Assembly: GCA_021186555.1 (NCBI GenBank)
Contig: JAJKFL010000237.1
Location: forward strand, 40,077,258-40,141,257
DNA length: 64,000 bases
From: Reticulitermes speratus
Lineage: Eukaryota > Arthropoda > Insecta > Blattodea > Rhinotermitidae
Reading direction: 5' to 3'
A model generated the notes under the pieces. It saw only the letters and a list, made by a program, of their open reading frames with translations, made no database searches and had not been told where the DNA came from. This document shows, piece by piece, positions 1-11,512 of the stretch (position 1 is the stretch's first letter; the number at the start of each line of letters is the position of its first letter). The position numbers and the translations under genes are program-made.

Positions 1-232
1 GTTTAGAAATAACACTGCGTTGGCGGCGATCTGCTTGTTATTGAACACTTTGCAAGAGGCAACCAGATGGAACGGTGCAACGGAATTTTATTCCTGCTGA
101 ATTTTATTAGAGTTTAAGCGTGCATAATGCCTTTATGGCCTGTAAGGATGATGGAACTTCCGCGAAATCTCCTACGCAATATACGGGGTGTTTTCACACT
201 ACTGTGAACATATCGGTTAATCTCATGCAGCA

Positions 233-483
233 CTGTCCGCCCCCCAATGGCGCAACAGCCCCTTGTGGGCCAAGGCTTCCTCACTGTCCAGGCTTCACGA
301 TGACACTCAAAAGACACTCGGTAGTACTCGTCTGGACGAATGATCAGCCCGACGCAAAGACTTCTACCTGACAACACACAACACTCACAAGAGACACGCA
401 TCTATGCCCCCCCGCGAGACTCGAACCCGCAATCCCAAGAAGCGAGCGGCCGCAGACCCTACGCCTTAGACTGGGATCGCCTT
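233..483 (-). mobile_element. SINE-A, tRNA-derived SINE
   Basis: Reading the minus strand, a tRNA-like head (B box ggttcgagtc, then a degraded A box) is followed by the family core with gatcattcgtcc and a 3' end at ccattgggggg. The 8-bp direct repeat atgcagca at 225-232 and 484-491 looks like a target-site duplication. Part of the A-box region is deleted compared with other copies (gccttagactgggatcgc). Confidence 0.8.
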
Positions 484-491
484 ATGCAGCA

Positions 492-886
492 TTATGTTAG
501 GCTATGTATTGCACGGACCGAGATGACTTGCCAGCTGAACCCCATAACACTGTATATAGCTGCAGTCGGCACGGCGTGGCCGCTGCTAGGCTCACCTCGG
601 AAAGGACAGGCAAAGTTATACCTGTCTAAAAAACATTTATTGCGTTGGCAGTACATTCATAGCTTCAGTCATTGTGGACTTTTATGGAATGGGCAGTAAA
701 GTCTTGGTGATGCGCGCGCAGTGCTTCGCCTCTTACCTGCTTGCATCTTAAACCCTGCGCATAGAAATAACAGCTAATCTGGTTACTATTTATAAGTCTG
801 TTGTACCCTGAAGTTGGAAGTCTAATACACTACCGAACGCCAAGAAGTCTTGAAGATAATGTTCCGAGTATTAGGATATAATAGGC
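492..886. other. Unassigned sequence
   Basis: No recognisable gene, RNA or repeat family. Short open frames here lack any family signature. Confidence 0.5.
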
Positions 887-1172
887 CGTGCCATGGCTCA
901 GGCCGTTAGTCACCAGCCTCTCACCGCGGAGGCCCGGGTTCGATCTCGGGTCAGTTCCATTGGGATTTGTGGTGGACAAAGTGACACTGGGACAGGTTTT
1001 TTCTCCGAGTACTTCGGTTTTCCCCTGTCAGTTCATTTCACTGTGCTCCATTACAATGGAAAAGCAGAAAAAAAACTTTATCATCTTCTTCACAGGGTTG
1101 TACAAAAAGCCTTCAAGGCTGCGGTGCCTCCGTAGCATCTGCTGCGGGGCCCTTCAATAAATAAAAAAAAAA
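887..1172 (+). mobile_element. SINE-B, tRNA-derived SINE
   Basis: The head has a Pol III A-box-like tggctcaggccgttagt and a B box gggttcgatctc about 45 bp later. The body (gtggacaaagtgacactggg, then cggttttcccctgtcag) is shared with copies at 20655 and 26541. It ends in an A-rich tail after aataaataaa, as expected for an L1/RTE-mobilised SINE. Confidence 0.75.
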
Positions 1173-1745
1173 TTACGACACAGTGAAAATACAGAACGAA
1201 AGTTACAAGAGAAAAGTAGGTCTGTCGATAAATATAACGGCACGTCAGCGCTCGGTCACAAATTGAACCCCCAACCTCGGACAATGTGTTTTGAACGGTC
1301 TGTACTCAAACAGGGAGCCGTCCATGCAAGCCTCGACAATAAGATCTCCCGGAACTGCGGCAACATCAATGTATATCTCTCCGGAACAAACGAGCATTGG
1401 TCTAGGCAGCTTCTGCCATTGACGTAGTCCCGAATGGCGAAGGAAGACACTTAGTACAACGTGACGTTTGGAGATTAATTACGGAAATCGGCCGTTAGGA
1501 ACTATAAAAGCTTCAAGAGGGGAACTTCTTCTATGTTCCCGATATAGGCACTTGTTCTTAGCAACATCTTTTGCATACCACATTCTTATCTGTCCTTATG
1601 CTTCCATTTTCATCATTATTGCCTTCGTCTTCCACTAATACCCTTTATAATTAATTAAATGGGGAAGAACCCCCCTTCGAAAGCTATTAGTCATTCAGTT
1701 AATCGATAAATTCCAAGTAAGATCTAGGTCTAAGGTCCTCATGCG
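1173..1745. other. Unassigned sequence
   Basis: Nothing recognisable on either strand. It is AT-rich towards the right end. Confidence 0.5.
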
Positions 1746-1905
1746 GTGTTGATGAAGATTCGAGTCTTCTGGAATGTTACGCCGTGTCGAATGGTAAAAT
1801 TTTCTTGGACAGATAGGCCATGAAGATAGAATCAATAAGCTCCTCCGAAAAATCGCAAACCATTTACCAGTCGACAGGGCATAACATCCCAGAAGACTGT
1901 AAACT
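1746..1905. repeat. FB-1 foldback MITE remnant
   Basis: The left end has gtcttctggaatgttacgcc and the right end ggcataacatcccagaagac, an imperfect terminal inverted repeat. Internal cctccgaaaaatcg matches the degraded 'cgtttcgg' motif of the family. The left flank gttgatgaagat is shared with the FB-1 array at 13668, so the element may extend slightly further left. Confidence 0.6.
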
Positions 1906-2364
1906 TCGCATTCCATGTCGTTATGTAACCTCAAAATCCCCCCCCCCCCCAAAAAAAAAAATTCCGAAAAGCCTGTCTTTGACCCTATCACGAAACACTT
2001 AAACCAACCCACGCCCTCAGAACCAATTCATTTAATATCCATTTCAATATTATCCTACATCCTACGCCTTGGTCTAACAATTTATCTTTTCCTTTCAAGA
2101 TTTCCGACTGATCATTTTACACTTTCCACCACGCGTGCTGCTTGCCCCGCCCACTAAATCCTTATTGATTAGATGTACCTTAATAGTGTTGACTGAAGAG
2201 TGAAAGTTATTAAGCGCCTTGTTTTGTAATTTTCTCCAAACTGGTACACCTCTCTTGGCTGTACGTACTGTTTACCGCACTTCATTCTGCTACTTAAAAT
2301 AAAGACGGACAGAGCTGTCTCTTTTAAACTTTAGATATGAGACGGCAGTCTGGAACATAAAGGA
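1906..2364. other. Unassigned sequence with C/A homopolymer tract
   Basis: A run of C followed by a run of A (about 1938-1961) makes the local sequence prone to assembly error. The remainder is AT-rich with no recognised family. Confidence 0.5.
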
Positions 2365-2895
2365 CTAACTAACTAATAACTAACTCCATGTAGCACAGTC
2401 CTTCTTAGAAGCTAAGCAGTTCCTCAGCTAGTCAAGAAATTCCCCGCGTTTTATGGAACCCGAAGGTTCATTACCGCACTCACAACAGCCCGCCACCTGT
2501 CCCTATCCTGAGCCATATCAATCCAGTCCACGCCCCCCATCCCACTTCTTGAAGATCCATTTTAATATTATCCTCCCATCTACGCCTGGGTCTTCCAAGT
2601 GGTCTCCTTCCCTCAGGTCTCCCCACCAAAATCCTGTATGCACCTCTCCCCTCACCCATACATGCTACATGCCCCGCCCACCTCATTCTTCTCGATTTGA
2701 TCACCCGAATAATATTTGGTGATGAGTACAGATCATTAAGTTCCTCGTTATGTAGTCTTCTCCACTCCCCGTTACCCGTCCCTCTTAGACCCAAATATCC
2801 CCCTCAGCACCCTATTCTCGAACACCCTCAGCCTATGTTCCTCCCTCAGTGTGACAGACAAGTTTCACACCCATACAAAACAACAACAAAATTAT
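2365..2895 (-). pseudogene. LINE-I 3' fragment (non-LTR reverse transcriptase C-terminal tail)
   Basis: The minus strand encodes the region downstream of the reverse transcriptase: [17 protein letters not shown], then [16 protein letters not shown], then [17 protein letters not shown] and [12 protein letters not shown]. This architecture is typical of insect jockey/RTE-like LINE carboxy-termini. The catalytic RT domain is absent, so this is a 5'-truncated insertion. The frame breaks after the WEDNIKMDL region. The element ends on the plus strand in repeated taactaacta units, the LINE's own simple 3' tail. The 24046 copy is the closest relative in the window. Confidence 0.85.
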
Positions 2896-3734
2896 AGTTC
2901 TGTATATCTTAATGAACATAAAGGACTCATATTGAACACTCAGAGCATTCCCTCAATTTAATATCTCTACCTGCATAATTATGATCCTACTACCTGACAA
3001 CAAAATTTTTTTGTACAATTATTAGTGTTTTTAGTTATACACAATGTACTTGAATCCTACAATGTATTTGCTGTGGCTTGTCTTAAATAATTGATATATA
3101 TATATATATTATCAATTACAGGACATCTTTCTTACAAATAGGTCTACTGTAACATAAGTAACTTCTGGCTGGGTAACTAGATGGAACAGGCTCCTTCTTC
3201 AGGAACTAGAAGTCCCTGGGACTGAAATTCACAGTGTTCACATGAGCCGTATAAATTCGGTTCACAACCTCACACCTCACTCCCTTTATTTAAGATCCTT
3301 CACAGTGGCTCCCGTCATGACCATTTGCCACCGAAAACACGTGACGTATGGGAGAGACGAGCAAGGTGTCGCCTACAGGTTTTCAACATGCACTTATGGA
3401 AAACGGTACATAGTGACCCATCTTCCCCCACGAATGTCAGTCTGACGCAAGTGATACAAACCTTAAGGGAAAACCGAGCACAAAGATCAGAATTACCTTC
3501 TTATTGAAACAAAGACCCTGAAATGTGTGGTTTATGTTGTGTTTCAACAATTTCACACCCTACATACACTAAAATAATACTTTCACGGTTCGAAAATATT
3601 TCATTCATTTTTGGATTCTGCTCCTCTGGTTTACGGCTCCCCCTTCTTTATAGCATGCAATTGTGGAAATCCTTCGTGGACGGTAAATTGGAAAGCACCT
3701 GGATCGCAGCATTCACGACCTAATTGAGTCACTA
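2896..3734. other. Unassigned sequence with short (TA)n
   Basis: A short TA dinucleotide run lies near 3095-3110. The open frames at 3242-3507 have no recognisable domain and I do not call them genes. Confidence 0.5.
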
Positions 3735-3862
3735 TCCTGACGTGCCTGGAGAGACAGAGTACAACCACGAAAAGCCTCAATAAGGACACCCTATGACCCA
3801 GTCGAAATTCGAACTGGTCCTAAATACAGCCACAATCCTTACCACATGAGCCAAATTCATCG
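3735..3862 (-). mobile_element. SINE-E fragment
   Basis: On the minus strand a tRNA-like head (ttggctcatgtggtaagg, B box agttcgaattt) precedes a tail with the cgtggttgtactctgtctc motif. Order and spacing match the copy at 35277 (-) and the tail of 26098 (+). It is strongly diverged. Confidence 0.55.
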
Positions 3863-4270
3863 GTGATGATGCAGTGTTGAGGGCGTGCGAGCGCTGAATC
3901 GTGAATATGGTGGACTGACGTATTTGGTTGGAACTTATGGTATTGGGCAGACTGGTAGTTCACACACAGACGATACACAGAAAGCGAGGGAGCAGCAACT
4001 GGTAGAGGATTACCGCAGTGTGAATGTCAGCTGTCAGCGCGGTTATAGGGTGCATATCGAATATCTGTCAGCAGAGCTCAGACTGAAAGCGATACTGCTG
4101 GCAGCAAAAAAGAACACTTAACACTCGACATTACTTAACTTCCTTAAGAGACTGCTAACACTGCGATCACTGAAGCAGTGACGTGTTCGGGTAATTTAAA
4201 CAGACGGAGGTGCTGTCTAGTTTACAAGACTAGCATTGCAAAAACACTTGACTCCTCTGGAAATCTTCTA
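3863..4270. other. Unassigned sequence
   Basis: The 78-codon open frame at 3885-4121 has no recognisable domain. No repeat family was recognised. Confidence 0.45.
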
Positions 4271-4412
4271 AGTCACTTATGGTGACTAGGCTATGGGATG
4301 AAGGACAGGGGTTCGATTCCCAGAATAGAACGTTCAGAACGGCTCTGAGACCGGCCGACGCTTACGTCCAAACGTATCGGATAAAGGGCGCCAGAAAAAT
4401 AAAGCTGTAACT
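4271..4412 (+). mobile_element. SINE-F, possible tRNA-derived SINE remnant
   Basis: There is a clear B box ggggttcgattccc at about 4308, with an A-box-like ttatggtgactaggc about 35 bp upstream and an A-rich end (gaaaaataaag). It is the only copy I see in this window, so family membership is inferred from Pol III box geometry alone. Confidence 0.45.
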
Positions 4413-4740
4413 ACTGTGTAAAAGGTCTTTATGACTTGGTGTTTAATTATGCACAGGAACATAAGTCAGAAAGTGACAATTATTACATCCCGCCAGTTCT
4501 CTTGTCAAAACAGTTTTATCTTAGCACATGTATTTGTAACGGTCTATGTGAAACAATTAGAAGAAATAAAAACAGATTACAAAACGGCATACAGAACACA
4601 GGGAAGCAAACAGCAAAAGAGATGAAGACACTAACGAAACCCTGTGTACACCAACAAAGACTTATGGGAGAGTGGAGAACATGGAGGTGAATGATAAGCC
4701 TTACATCTCTTGTGTTTTACCTCTGCGAAAACCCCCCCCC
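4413..4740. other. Unassigned sequence ending in a poly-C run
   Basis: Two overlapping short open frames have no recognisable domain. A run of C at about 4730-4741 abuts the SINE-D fragment. Confidence 0.45.
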
Positions 4741-4866
4741 CCTATCCATTGAACAGGGGGCTGGATGGACAAATATTTCTTTGCCTGGTATCGAGCCCCA
4801 GTTCCTCGGTCGTCAAGCCCGTAGCCTGATAATTATATCGACTGAGCCATCCTGACTCCAGAGGAA
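4741..4866 (-). mobile_element. SINE-D fragment (tRNA-like head)
   Basis: The minus strand gives ggatggctcagtcgat (A box) and gggctcgataccagg (B box), then the family's ttgtccatccagcc body. Most of the 3' half is missing. Confidence 0.6.
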
Positions 4867-5338
4867 GAATGGAAAAATAAATAAAGGTGGATATTAATGA
4901 AGAAAGCCGAAAGGAAAAAGGAATAAACAAGAAACAGGATGGAGAAAGAAATAATAAAAAAAAGCAAATTACGAAGGACATAAAGAGACTTGTGCACGCA
5001 CGCACACAGCCTGTTGCATCGTGAACGACGAAAGATAGGGTCTCAGTGCAAAATAAACTCACATGCAGGGGTTCCACATAACGACAGTTCCACATAACGA
5101 CAGTTCGGCGTCTCTTAAAATCAGAACAGGAAGTAACAAGTGTGTTTGCGACTCCTGAATCGGTTCAACTGGCGTCGTAACTGTGAGTACTTAACGTGAG
5201 AGCCACTCGCTGAATGCGGACGGTATTGACAAGCGAATGCCGCATTAGCCAATTAAAAATATAGGCATGTGTTTCGCTCCCTTTGGAAACTGCATACAAG
5301 TAAACTGCTCAATACAGACAGCATAGGACACATTTTTC
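4867..5338. other. Unassigned sequence with a short direct duplication
   Basis: The string gttccacataacgaca is directly duplicated at about 5069-5103. Otherwise no repeat family or coding signature is visible. Confidence 0.5.
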
Positions 5339-5680
5339 CACTTAACTGAATGTAGCACAGTCCTTCTTGAGAAGCTAACAGTTCCCCAGCTAGTCAAGAA
5401 ATTCCCCACATTTCATAAACCCAGAGGGCTCATAACCGTGTTCACAGCAGCCCGCTCCCTGTCCCTATCCTGAGCCAGATCAATCCAATCCACGCTTCCA
5501 TCCCATTTATTGAAGCTAATTTTAATATTATCATCCCATATACTTCTAAGTATTCAAAGCTGTACCATTCAGGTTTCCCTACCAAAACACTCTAGGCACC
5601 TCTACTTTCATTCATACGTGCTACATACACCGCCCACATCATTATTCTTGATTTGATCACCAGAATATTATTTGGTGAGC
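5339..5680 (-). pseudogene. LINE-I 3' fragment, diverged
   Basis: The nucleotide sequence follows the LINE-I tail (tgtagcacagtccttcttg, ctagtcaagaaattcccc, atcctgagccagatcaatcc) but frameshifts and substitutions leave no open frame. It is 5'-truncated near the IRVIKS region and clearly older than the copies at 2365 and 24046. Confidence 0.75.
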
Positions 5681-6273
5681 AGTTATATGTTCCAGGGTCA
5701 ATGTTTCCTTATCTGATAAGATCTATATCGTTTATTAGGAATAAAATTCAATACGAATGAAGACAGTTATATGGCGCACAGCTACAGTTGGGCATAGAAG
5801 TGGAGGTGGCTGAAGGCATTTGGTGAAGGGCAGATCAGCGAGTTTCTTATTTTGGTGTTTTTTTTTCTGTGAAGAGGGTGGCGACTTGGCTGAAGTAAAC
5901 ACGAGGTACACTTGCTGCCTTTCCTGATTGTTTTATCCCAAGTCCTTTAGAATTAGACAATCCAAATACCAAAGTTCCAAGGTGCTTTCGTCAGTATTCC
6001 CGATCCGCATTCAGGATTTCTCCATCCGAGTCCAACTACAGTCCATTTGCTAGTTTCTGGCCAGTGAAATTTTGAAGCTGAGAGCTAGGAGCAACTCGTT
6101 TGTACGCCGACAACACAAATAAATTATCAAGGCATTGTAACACTTGATAAGTATGAAGCCTAAGACCAAAATATTGTATCTTTCACACTAAGTAATCAAA
6201 ATTTTAACCAATTAGAAAAAAGTAATTAAACTGGTTTCTTTACTTTTAGGCCGTTAAATTTAAAAACAAAATA
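5681..6273. other. Unassigned AT-rich sequence
   Basis: No family or coding signature was recognised. Confidence 0.45.
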
Positions 6274-6458
6274 CAGTCGAACTCTGTTACAACGTCATGA
6301 AAGGGACTGAATATTTTGTGTCGTTATAAACGAGTGTTGTTATAACCGAGGAGTATAATGTTATGGTTAACAGTGAGGAATTAATTGGCACGACAGAATA
6401 TCTGACGCTATAGGCGAGGTGTCGTATAAACCGATGTCGTTATAACCGGGTTCGAATG
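6274..6458 (+). mobile_element. Tig-MITE (pogo/Tigger-like MITE)
   Basis: It begins CAGTCGAACTCTGTTACAACG and ends CGTTATAACCGGGTTCGAATG (terminal inverted repeats of about 21 bp), flanked by TA on both sides. TA duplication and CAGT-type ends fit Tc1/mariner, probably the pogo/Tigger branch. It has no coding capacity. Copies: 8368 (inverted), 33082 and 44182. Confidence 0.7.
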
Positions 6459-6573
6459 TAAGGTTTTAATGGACAAAACTGTTAAAATTCCAGAGAAGTA
6501 ACTGATAATGAAGTCGGCAGAAATGAATCCAAAGCTGGCTGGTGTTAAGTCGTTTGTGTTTGTGAGTGCAAAA

Positions 6574-7986
6574 TTCTTAAACTTTAATTCAATGCAATGA
6601 CATATCACTGCGTCATAACTTTAATTCAATGCAATGACATATTATCACTGAGTCATAACTTTAATTCAATGCAATGACATATCACTGCGTCATAACTTTA
6701 ATTCAATGCAATGACATATTATCACTGAGTCATAACTTTAATTCAATGCAATGACATATCACTGCGTCATAACTTTAATTCAATGCAATGACATATCACT
6801 GCGTCATAACTTTAATTCAATGCAATGACATATTATCACTGAGTCATAACTTTAATTCAATGCAATGACATATCACTGCGTCATAACTTTAATTCAATGC
6901 AATGACATATCACTGAGTCATAACTTTAATTCAATGCAATGACATATCACTGCGTCATAACTTTAATTCAATGCAATGACATATTATCACTGAGTCATAA
7001 CTTTAATTCAATGCAATGACATATCACTGCGTCATAACTTTAATTCAATGCAATGACATATTATCACTGAGTCATAACTTTAATTCAATGCAATGACATA
7101 TCACTGCGTCATAACTTTAATTCAATGCAATGACATATTATCACTGAGTCATAACTTTAATTCAATGCAATGACATATCACTGCGTCATAACTTTAATTC
7201 AATGCAATGACATATTATCACTGAGTCATAACTTTAATTCAATGCAATGACATATCACTGCGTCATAACTTTAATTCAATGCAATGACATATTATCACTG
7301 AGTCATAACTTTAATTCAATGCAATGACATATCACTGCGTCATAACTTTAATTCAATGCAATGACATATTATCACTGAGTCATAACTTTAATTCAATGCA
7401 ATGACATATCACTGCGTCATAACTTTAATTCAATGCAATGACATATCACTGCGTCATAACTTTAATTCAATGCAATGACATATCACTGCGTCATAACTTT
7501 AATTCAATGCAATGACATATTATCACTGAGTCATAACTTTAATTCAATGCAATGACATATCACTGCGTCATAACTTTAATTCAATGCAATGACATATCAC
7601 TGCGTCATAACTTTAATTCAATGCAATGACATATCACTGCGTCATAACTTTAATTCAATGCAATGACATATTATCACTGAGTCATAACTTTAATTCAATG
7701 CAATGACATATCACTACGTCATAACTTTAATTCAATGCAATGACATATCACTGCGTCATAACTTTAATTCAATGCAATGACATATCACTGCGTTATAAAT
7801 TTAATTCAATGCAATGACATATCACTGCGTCATAACTTAATTCAATGCAATGACCTATCACTGCGTCATAACTTTAATTCAATGCAATGACATATCACTG
7901 CGTCATAACTTTAATTCAATGCAATGACATATCACTGCGTCATAACTTTAATTCAATGCAATGACATATCACTGCGTCGTAACTTT
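6574..7986. repeat. 37/40-bp satellite array
   Basis: About 36 units of cataactttaattcaatgca + atgacatatcactgcgt (37 bp). A second version has an extra 'tta' and reads cactgagt (40 bp). Over much of the array the two versions alternate, giving a 77-bp higher-order dimer; the right end is mainly 37-bp units with point changes. The array sits between two inverted Tig-MITE copies. Confidence 0.95.
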
Positions 7987-8367
7987 CGACATCGGCCACT
8001 ATAACTGTGCTATGTCCATGTTTAGTTATCACTTCACTTCCATAAACTACAGCACAACGGATATAACACTTTTTAAGACCGAAGTGCATCTAAATTACAA
8101 ATAAAAATTCAGTTCGTACCTCACAGAGAACATAGTTCTGTCCACAAATTAGTTAATGTTAGTTAGGAAAATAATCGGGTGTTTATTGCAAAAATACATG
8201 CAGCAAAATACAGAGTTTCTTGATGTTACAGCAGGTGGTACACATATTTACCACTTGGCTTTTACACAGTTAATAGCGGAGTGAGTCTTGGAAAGGAGGC
8301 ACATTACAAGACGAGTGAGGTACTGTGAGATATCAGGTTATAAGTGTGGTATAAACAAATAAATAAA
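7987..8367. other. Spacer between satellite and Tig-MITE
   Basis: Single-copy-looking AT-rich DNA with no coding signature. It could be the interior of a larger element bounded by the two Tig-MITEs. Confidence 0.4.
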
Positions 8368-8558
8368 CAATCTAACCCGGTTATAACGATATCCGTTTAT
8401 ACGACACCTCGTCTATAACGTCAGATATTCTGTGGTACCAATTAACTCCTCACTGTTAGCCGTAACATTATACTCCTCGGTTATAACAACACTCGTTTAC
8501 GAGTATAACGACACAAAATATTCAATCCCTTTCATGACGTTATAACCGAGTTCCACTG
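8368..8558 (-). mobile_element. Tig-MITE, inverted copy
   Basis: It runs from caatctaacccggttataacg to cgttataaccgagttccactg followed by TA. It is the reverse complement of the 6274 copy along its length (tcctcactgtta, atattctgtggtacc). A short insertion (cgag) interrupts one arm. Confidence 0.7.
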
Positions 8559-8599
8559 TATATACTCGTATATACAAAACGAAAACATAAAAGTGAGAA

Positions 8600-8790
8600 T
8601 TCAAGTCTTCTGAGATGTGACACTGTGTGGCTCGGTAAAAATTACGGACGTTTAGCCTGCATTAGGGTCAAACAGTCAAGTCTTATTGGAATGCTTCATC
8701 CTGAAGATGAAATCACTACAATCTGACGGAACGTGGGGAACTGTACCTCGATGTTACATCGTCAAATCCCAGAAAACTCGGATCTCTCAG
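8600..8790. repeat. FB-1 foldback MITE remnant
   Basis: The left end is attcaagtcttctgagatgtgacactg and the right end catcgtcaaatcccagaaaa, the family's inverted ends. The internal cgtttag and lost cggaggaa motif show decay. Confidence 0.55.
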
Positions 8791-8863
8791 CAGAGTGTGA
8801 TACTCATACAACACAAAGCGACAGTGTCCAGTGAACCACGGGGCATGACGACAGCATACAAAT

Positions 8864-10873
8864 ATTGACTTTTACAGCCCAGTGGTTACTTTACGTACCA
8901 CCACGTTTAACATTCACAAATTCTACGTTCTGCCTACACAGTGTATTTATGTGTTTTGTGTGGATCTCAGAACAAAAAGCGATTATTTCACTGTACAGCA
9001 TTAACTGACTGGTTTGTATAACTGAGACGGAGTGTGTTTACTGCGCGGTACGGACTGTATTTATGTGTTTTGTGTGGATCTCAGAACAAACAGCGATTAT
9101 TTCACTGTACAACATTAACTGACTGGTTTGTATAACTGAGACGGAGTGTGTTTACTGCGCGGTACGGACTGTATTTATGTGTTTTGTGTGGATCTCAGAA
9201 CAAACAGCGATTATTTCACTGTACAACATTAACTGACTGGTTTGTATAACTGAGACGGAGTGTGTTTACTGCGCGGTACGGACTGTATTTATGTGTTTTG
9301 TGTGGATCTCAGAACAAACAGCGATTATTTCACTGTACAGCATTAACTGACTGGTTTGTATAACTGAGACGGAGTGTGTTTACTGCGCGGTACGGACTGT
9401 ATTTATGTGTTTTGTGTGGATCTCAGAACAAACAGCGATTATTTCACTGTACAACATTAACTGACTGGTTTGTATAACTGAGACGGAGTGTGTTTACTGC
9501 GCGGTACGGACTGTATTTATGTGTTTTGTGTGGATCTCAGAACAAAAAGCGATTATTTCACTGTACAACATTAACTGACTGGTTTGTATAACTGAGACGG
9601 AGTGTGTTTACTGCGCGGTACGGACTGTATTTATGTACAATGTATATTAACCCTCTAAAGCCCAGTGGTTACTATATGTACCACCAGTTTAACATTCACA
9701 AATTGTACGTTCTGCTCACACAGTGTATTTATGTGTTTTGTGTGGATCTCAGAACAAACAGCGATTATTTCTCTGTACAACATTAACTGACTGGTTTGTA
9801 TAACTGAGACGGAGTGTGTTTACTGCGCGGTACGGACTGTATTTATGTACAATGTATATTAACCCTCTAAAGCCCAGTGGTTACTATACGTACCACCAGT
9901 TTAACATTCACAAATTGTACGTTCTGCCCACACAGTGTATTTATGTGTTTTGTGTGGATCTCAGAACAAACAGCGATTATTTCACTGTACAACATCAACT
10001 GACTGGTTTGTATAACTAAGACGGAGTGTGTTTACTGCGCGGTACGGACTGTATTTATGTACAATGTATATTAACCCTCTAAAGCCCAGTGGTTACTATA
10101 CGTACCACCAGTTTAACATTCACAAATTGTACGTTCTGCCCACACAGTGTATTTATGTGTTTTGTGTGGATCTCAGAACAAACAGCGATTATTTCACTGT
10201 ACAACATTAACTGACTGGTTTGTATAACTGAGACGGAGTGTGTTTACTGCGCGGTACGGACTGTATTTATGTGTTTTGTGTGGATCTCAGAACAAACAGC
10301 GATTATTTCACTGTACAACATTAACTGACTGGTTTGTATAACTGAGACGGAGTGTGTTTACTGCGCGGTACGGACTGTATTTATGTGTTTTGTGTGGATC
10401 TCAGAACAACAGCGATTATTTCACTGTACAACATTAACTGACTGGTTTGTATAACTGAGACGGAGTGTGTTACTGCGCGGTACGGACTGTAGTTATGTGT
10501 TTTGTGTGGATCTCAGAACAAACAGCGATTATTTCACTGTACAGCATTAACTGACTGGTTTGTATAACTGAGACGGAGTGTGTTTACTGCGCGGTACGGA
10601 CTGTATTTATGTGTTTTGTGTGGATCTCAGAACAAACAGCGATTATTTCACTGTACAACATTAACTGACTGGTTTGTATAACTGAGACGGAGTGTGTTTA
10701 CTGCGCGGTACGGACTGTAGTTATGTGTTTTGTGTGGATCTCAGAACAAACAGCGATTATTTCACTGTACAGCATTAACTGACTGGTTTGTATAACTGAG
10801 ACGGAGTGTGTTTACTGCGCGGTACGGACTGAATCTTTAAACATAATTGAAGTTTTTTTTAGCCTTTAGAGGG
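8864..10873 (+). mobile_element. PB-MITE with interior expanded into a 114-bp satellite
   Basis: The left end (acagcccagtggttac) and right end (cctttagagggttat) match termini of a piggyBac-like MITE: CCCTCTAAAGCCC facing inward with TTAA-type flanks. Between them are about 15 units of a 114-bp repeat containing gcgcggtacggactg and ggatctcagaacaaacagcg. Units starting at 9604, 9816 and 10028 are 212 bp: each also carries the 98-bp left-end segment (ttaaccctctaaagcccagt and following). The 60-67-codon open frames starting MFTARYG are satellite artefacts. Confidence 0.8.
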
Positions 10874-11377
10874 TTATAAATGTCGAGGCATGTCTTTGAT
10901 CAGATATGAATATCAGAGATACTGACTTGGTTGATACGTCACAGGAGGACCATTTTGGGGATGCGTGGGCCTATTTTTACCACGATCAATACAGTCGGGA
11001 AGCCGTGGGTGGTGCTGCCCCCATCATAATCTTAACAGAACCACACTCAGCGGAGGCGGTAATTACTGAATGGTAAAATATATTCGTTCACACGAAAAAA
11101 AAATACAGAGGATTTAATGTACTCGTACAAGCCTACAAAAAAGTCATACACTGTAACTAAAACCCGTGCCATTACAGCATATAACGAACATGAAGATAAA
11201 GCTCCATGCGTTCTAGATCTCAATATTGATTGGTAGAGTGGGTTAGCTTGAAGATCCGACCGTCTTTTTCCATGGATATAATCCAGGTACACAATGAATA
11301 TATGGCTGTGTGGACCCCACCGTCGGTCAGTTGTACTACAGTGCTTAGGTATGCCTATTGGGTTCAAGATTGTGATA
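10874..11377. other. Unassigned sequence
   Basis: The 152-codon minus-strand open frame over 11047-11505 runs into the FB-1 element on its right and shows no recognised domain, so I treat it as non-coding. Confidence 0.5.
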
Positions 11378-11512
11378 TTGTCTGATGTGAGACCGTGCAG
11401 TTTGGTAGACGGGTACCAGTGACTAGGACGAAGCTGCTGCATCCGTCTTCCACTCTGAAGACTGAGAACAGCAGATTTTTCGATACGTTGGTGATCATAT
11501 AACAAACTTCAC
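11378..11512. repeat. FB-1 foldback MITE remnant
   Basis: The left arm is tctgatgtgagaccgtgcag followed by tttggtagacggg; the right arm is cacggcgtcaagtcccagaa. Both match the FB-1 ends. The interior is diverged. Confidence 0.55.

Noticed and set aside
11047-11505. A 152-codon minus-strand gene
   Set aside because: Its start lies in an FB-1 foldback element and no domain is visible.
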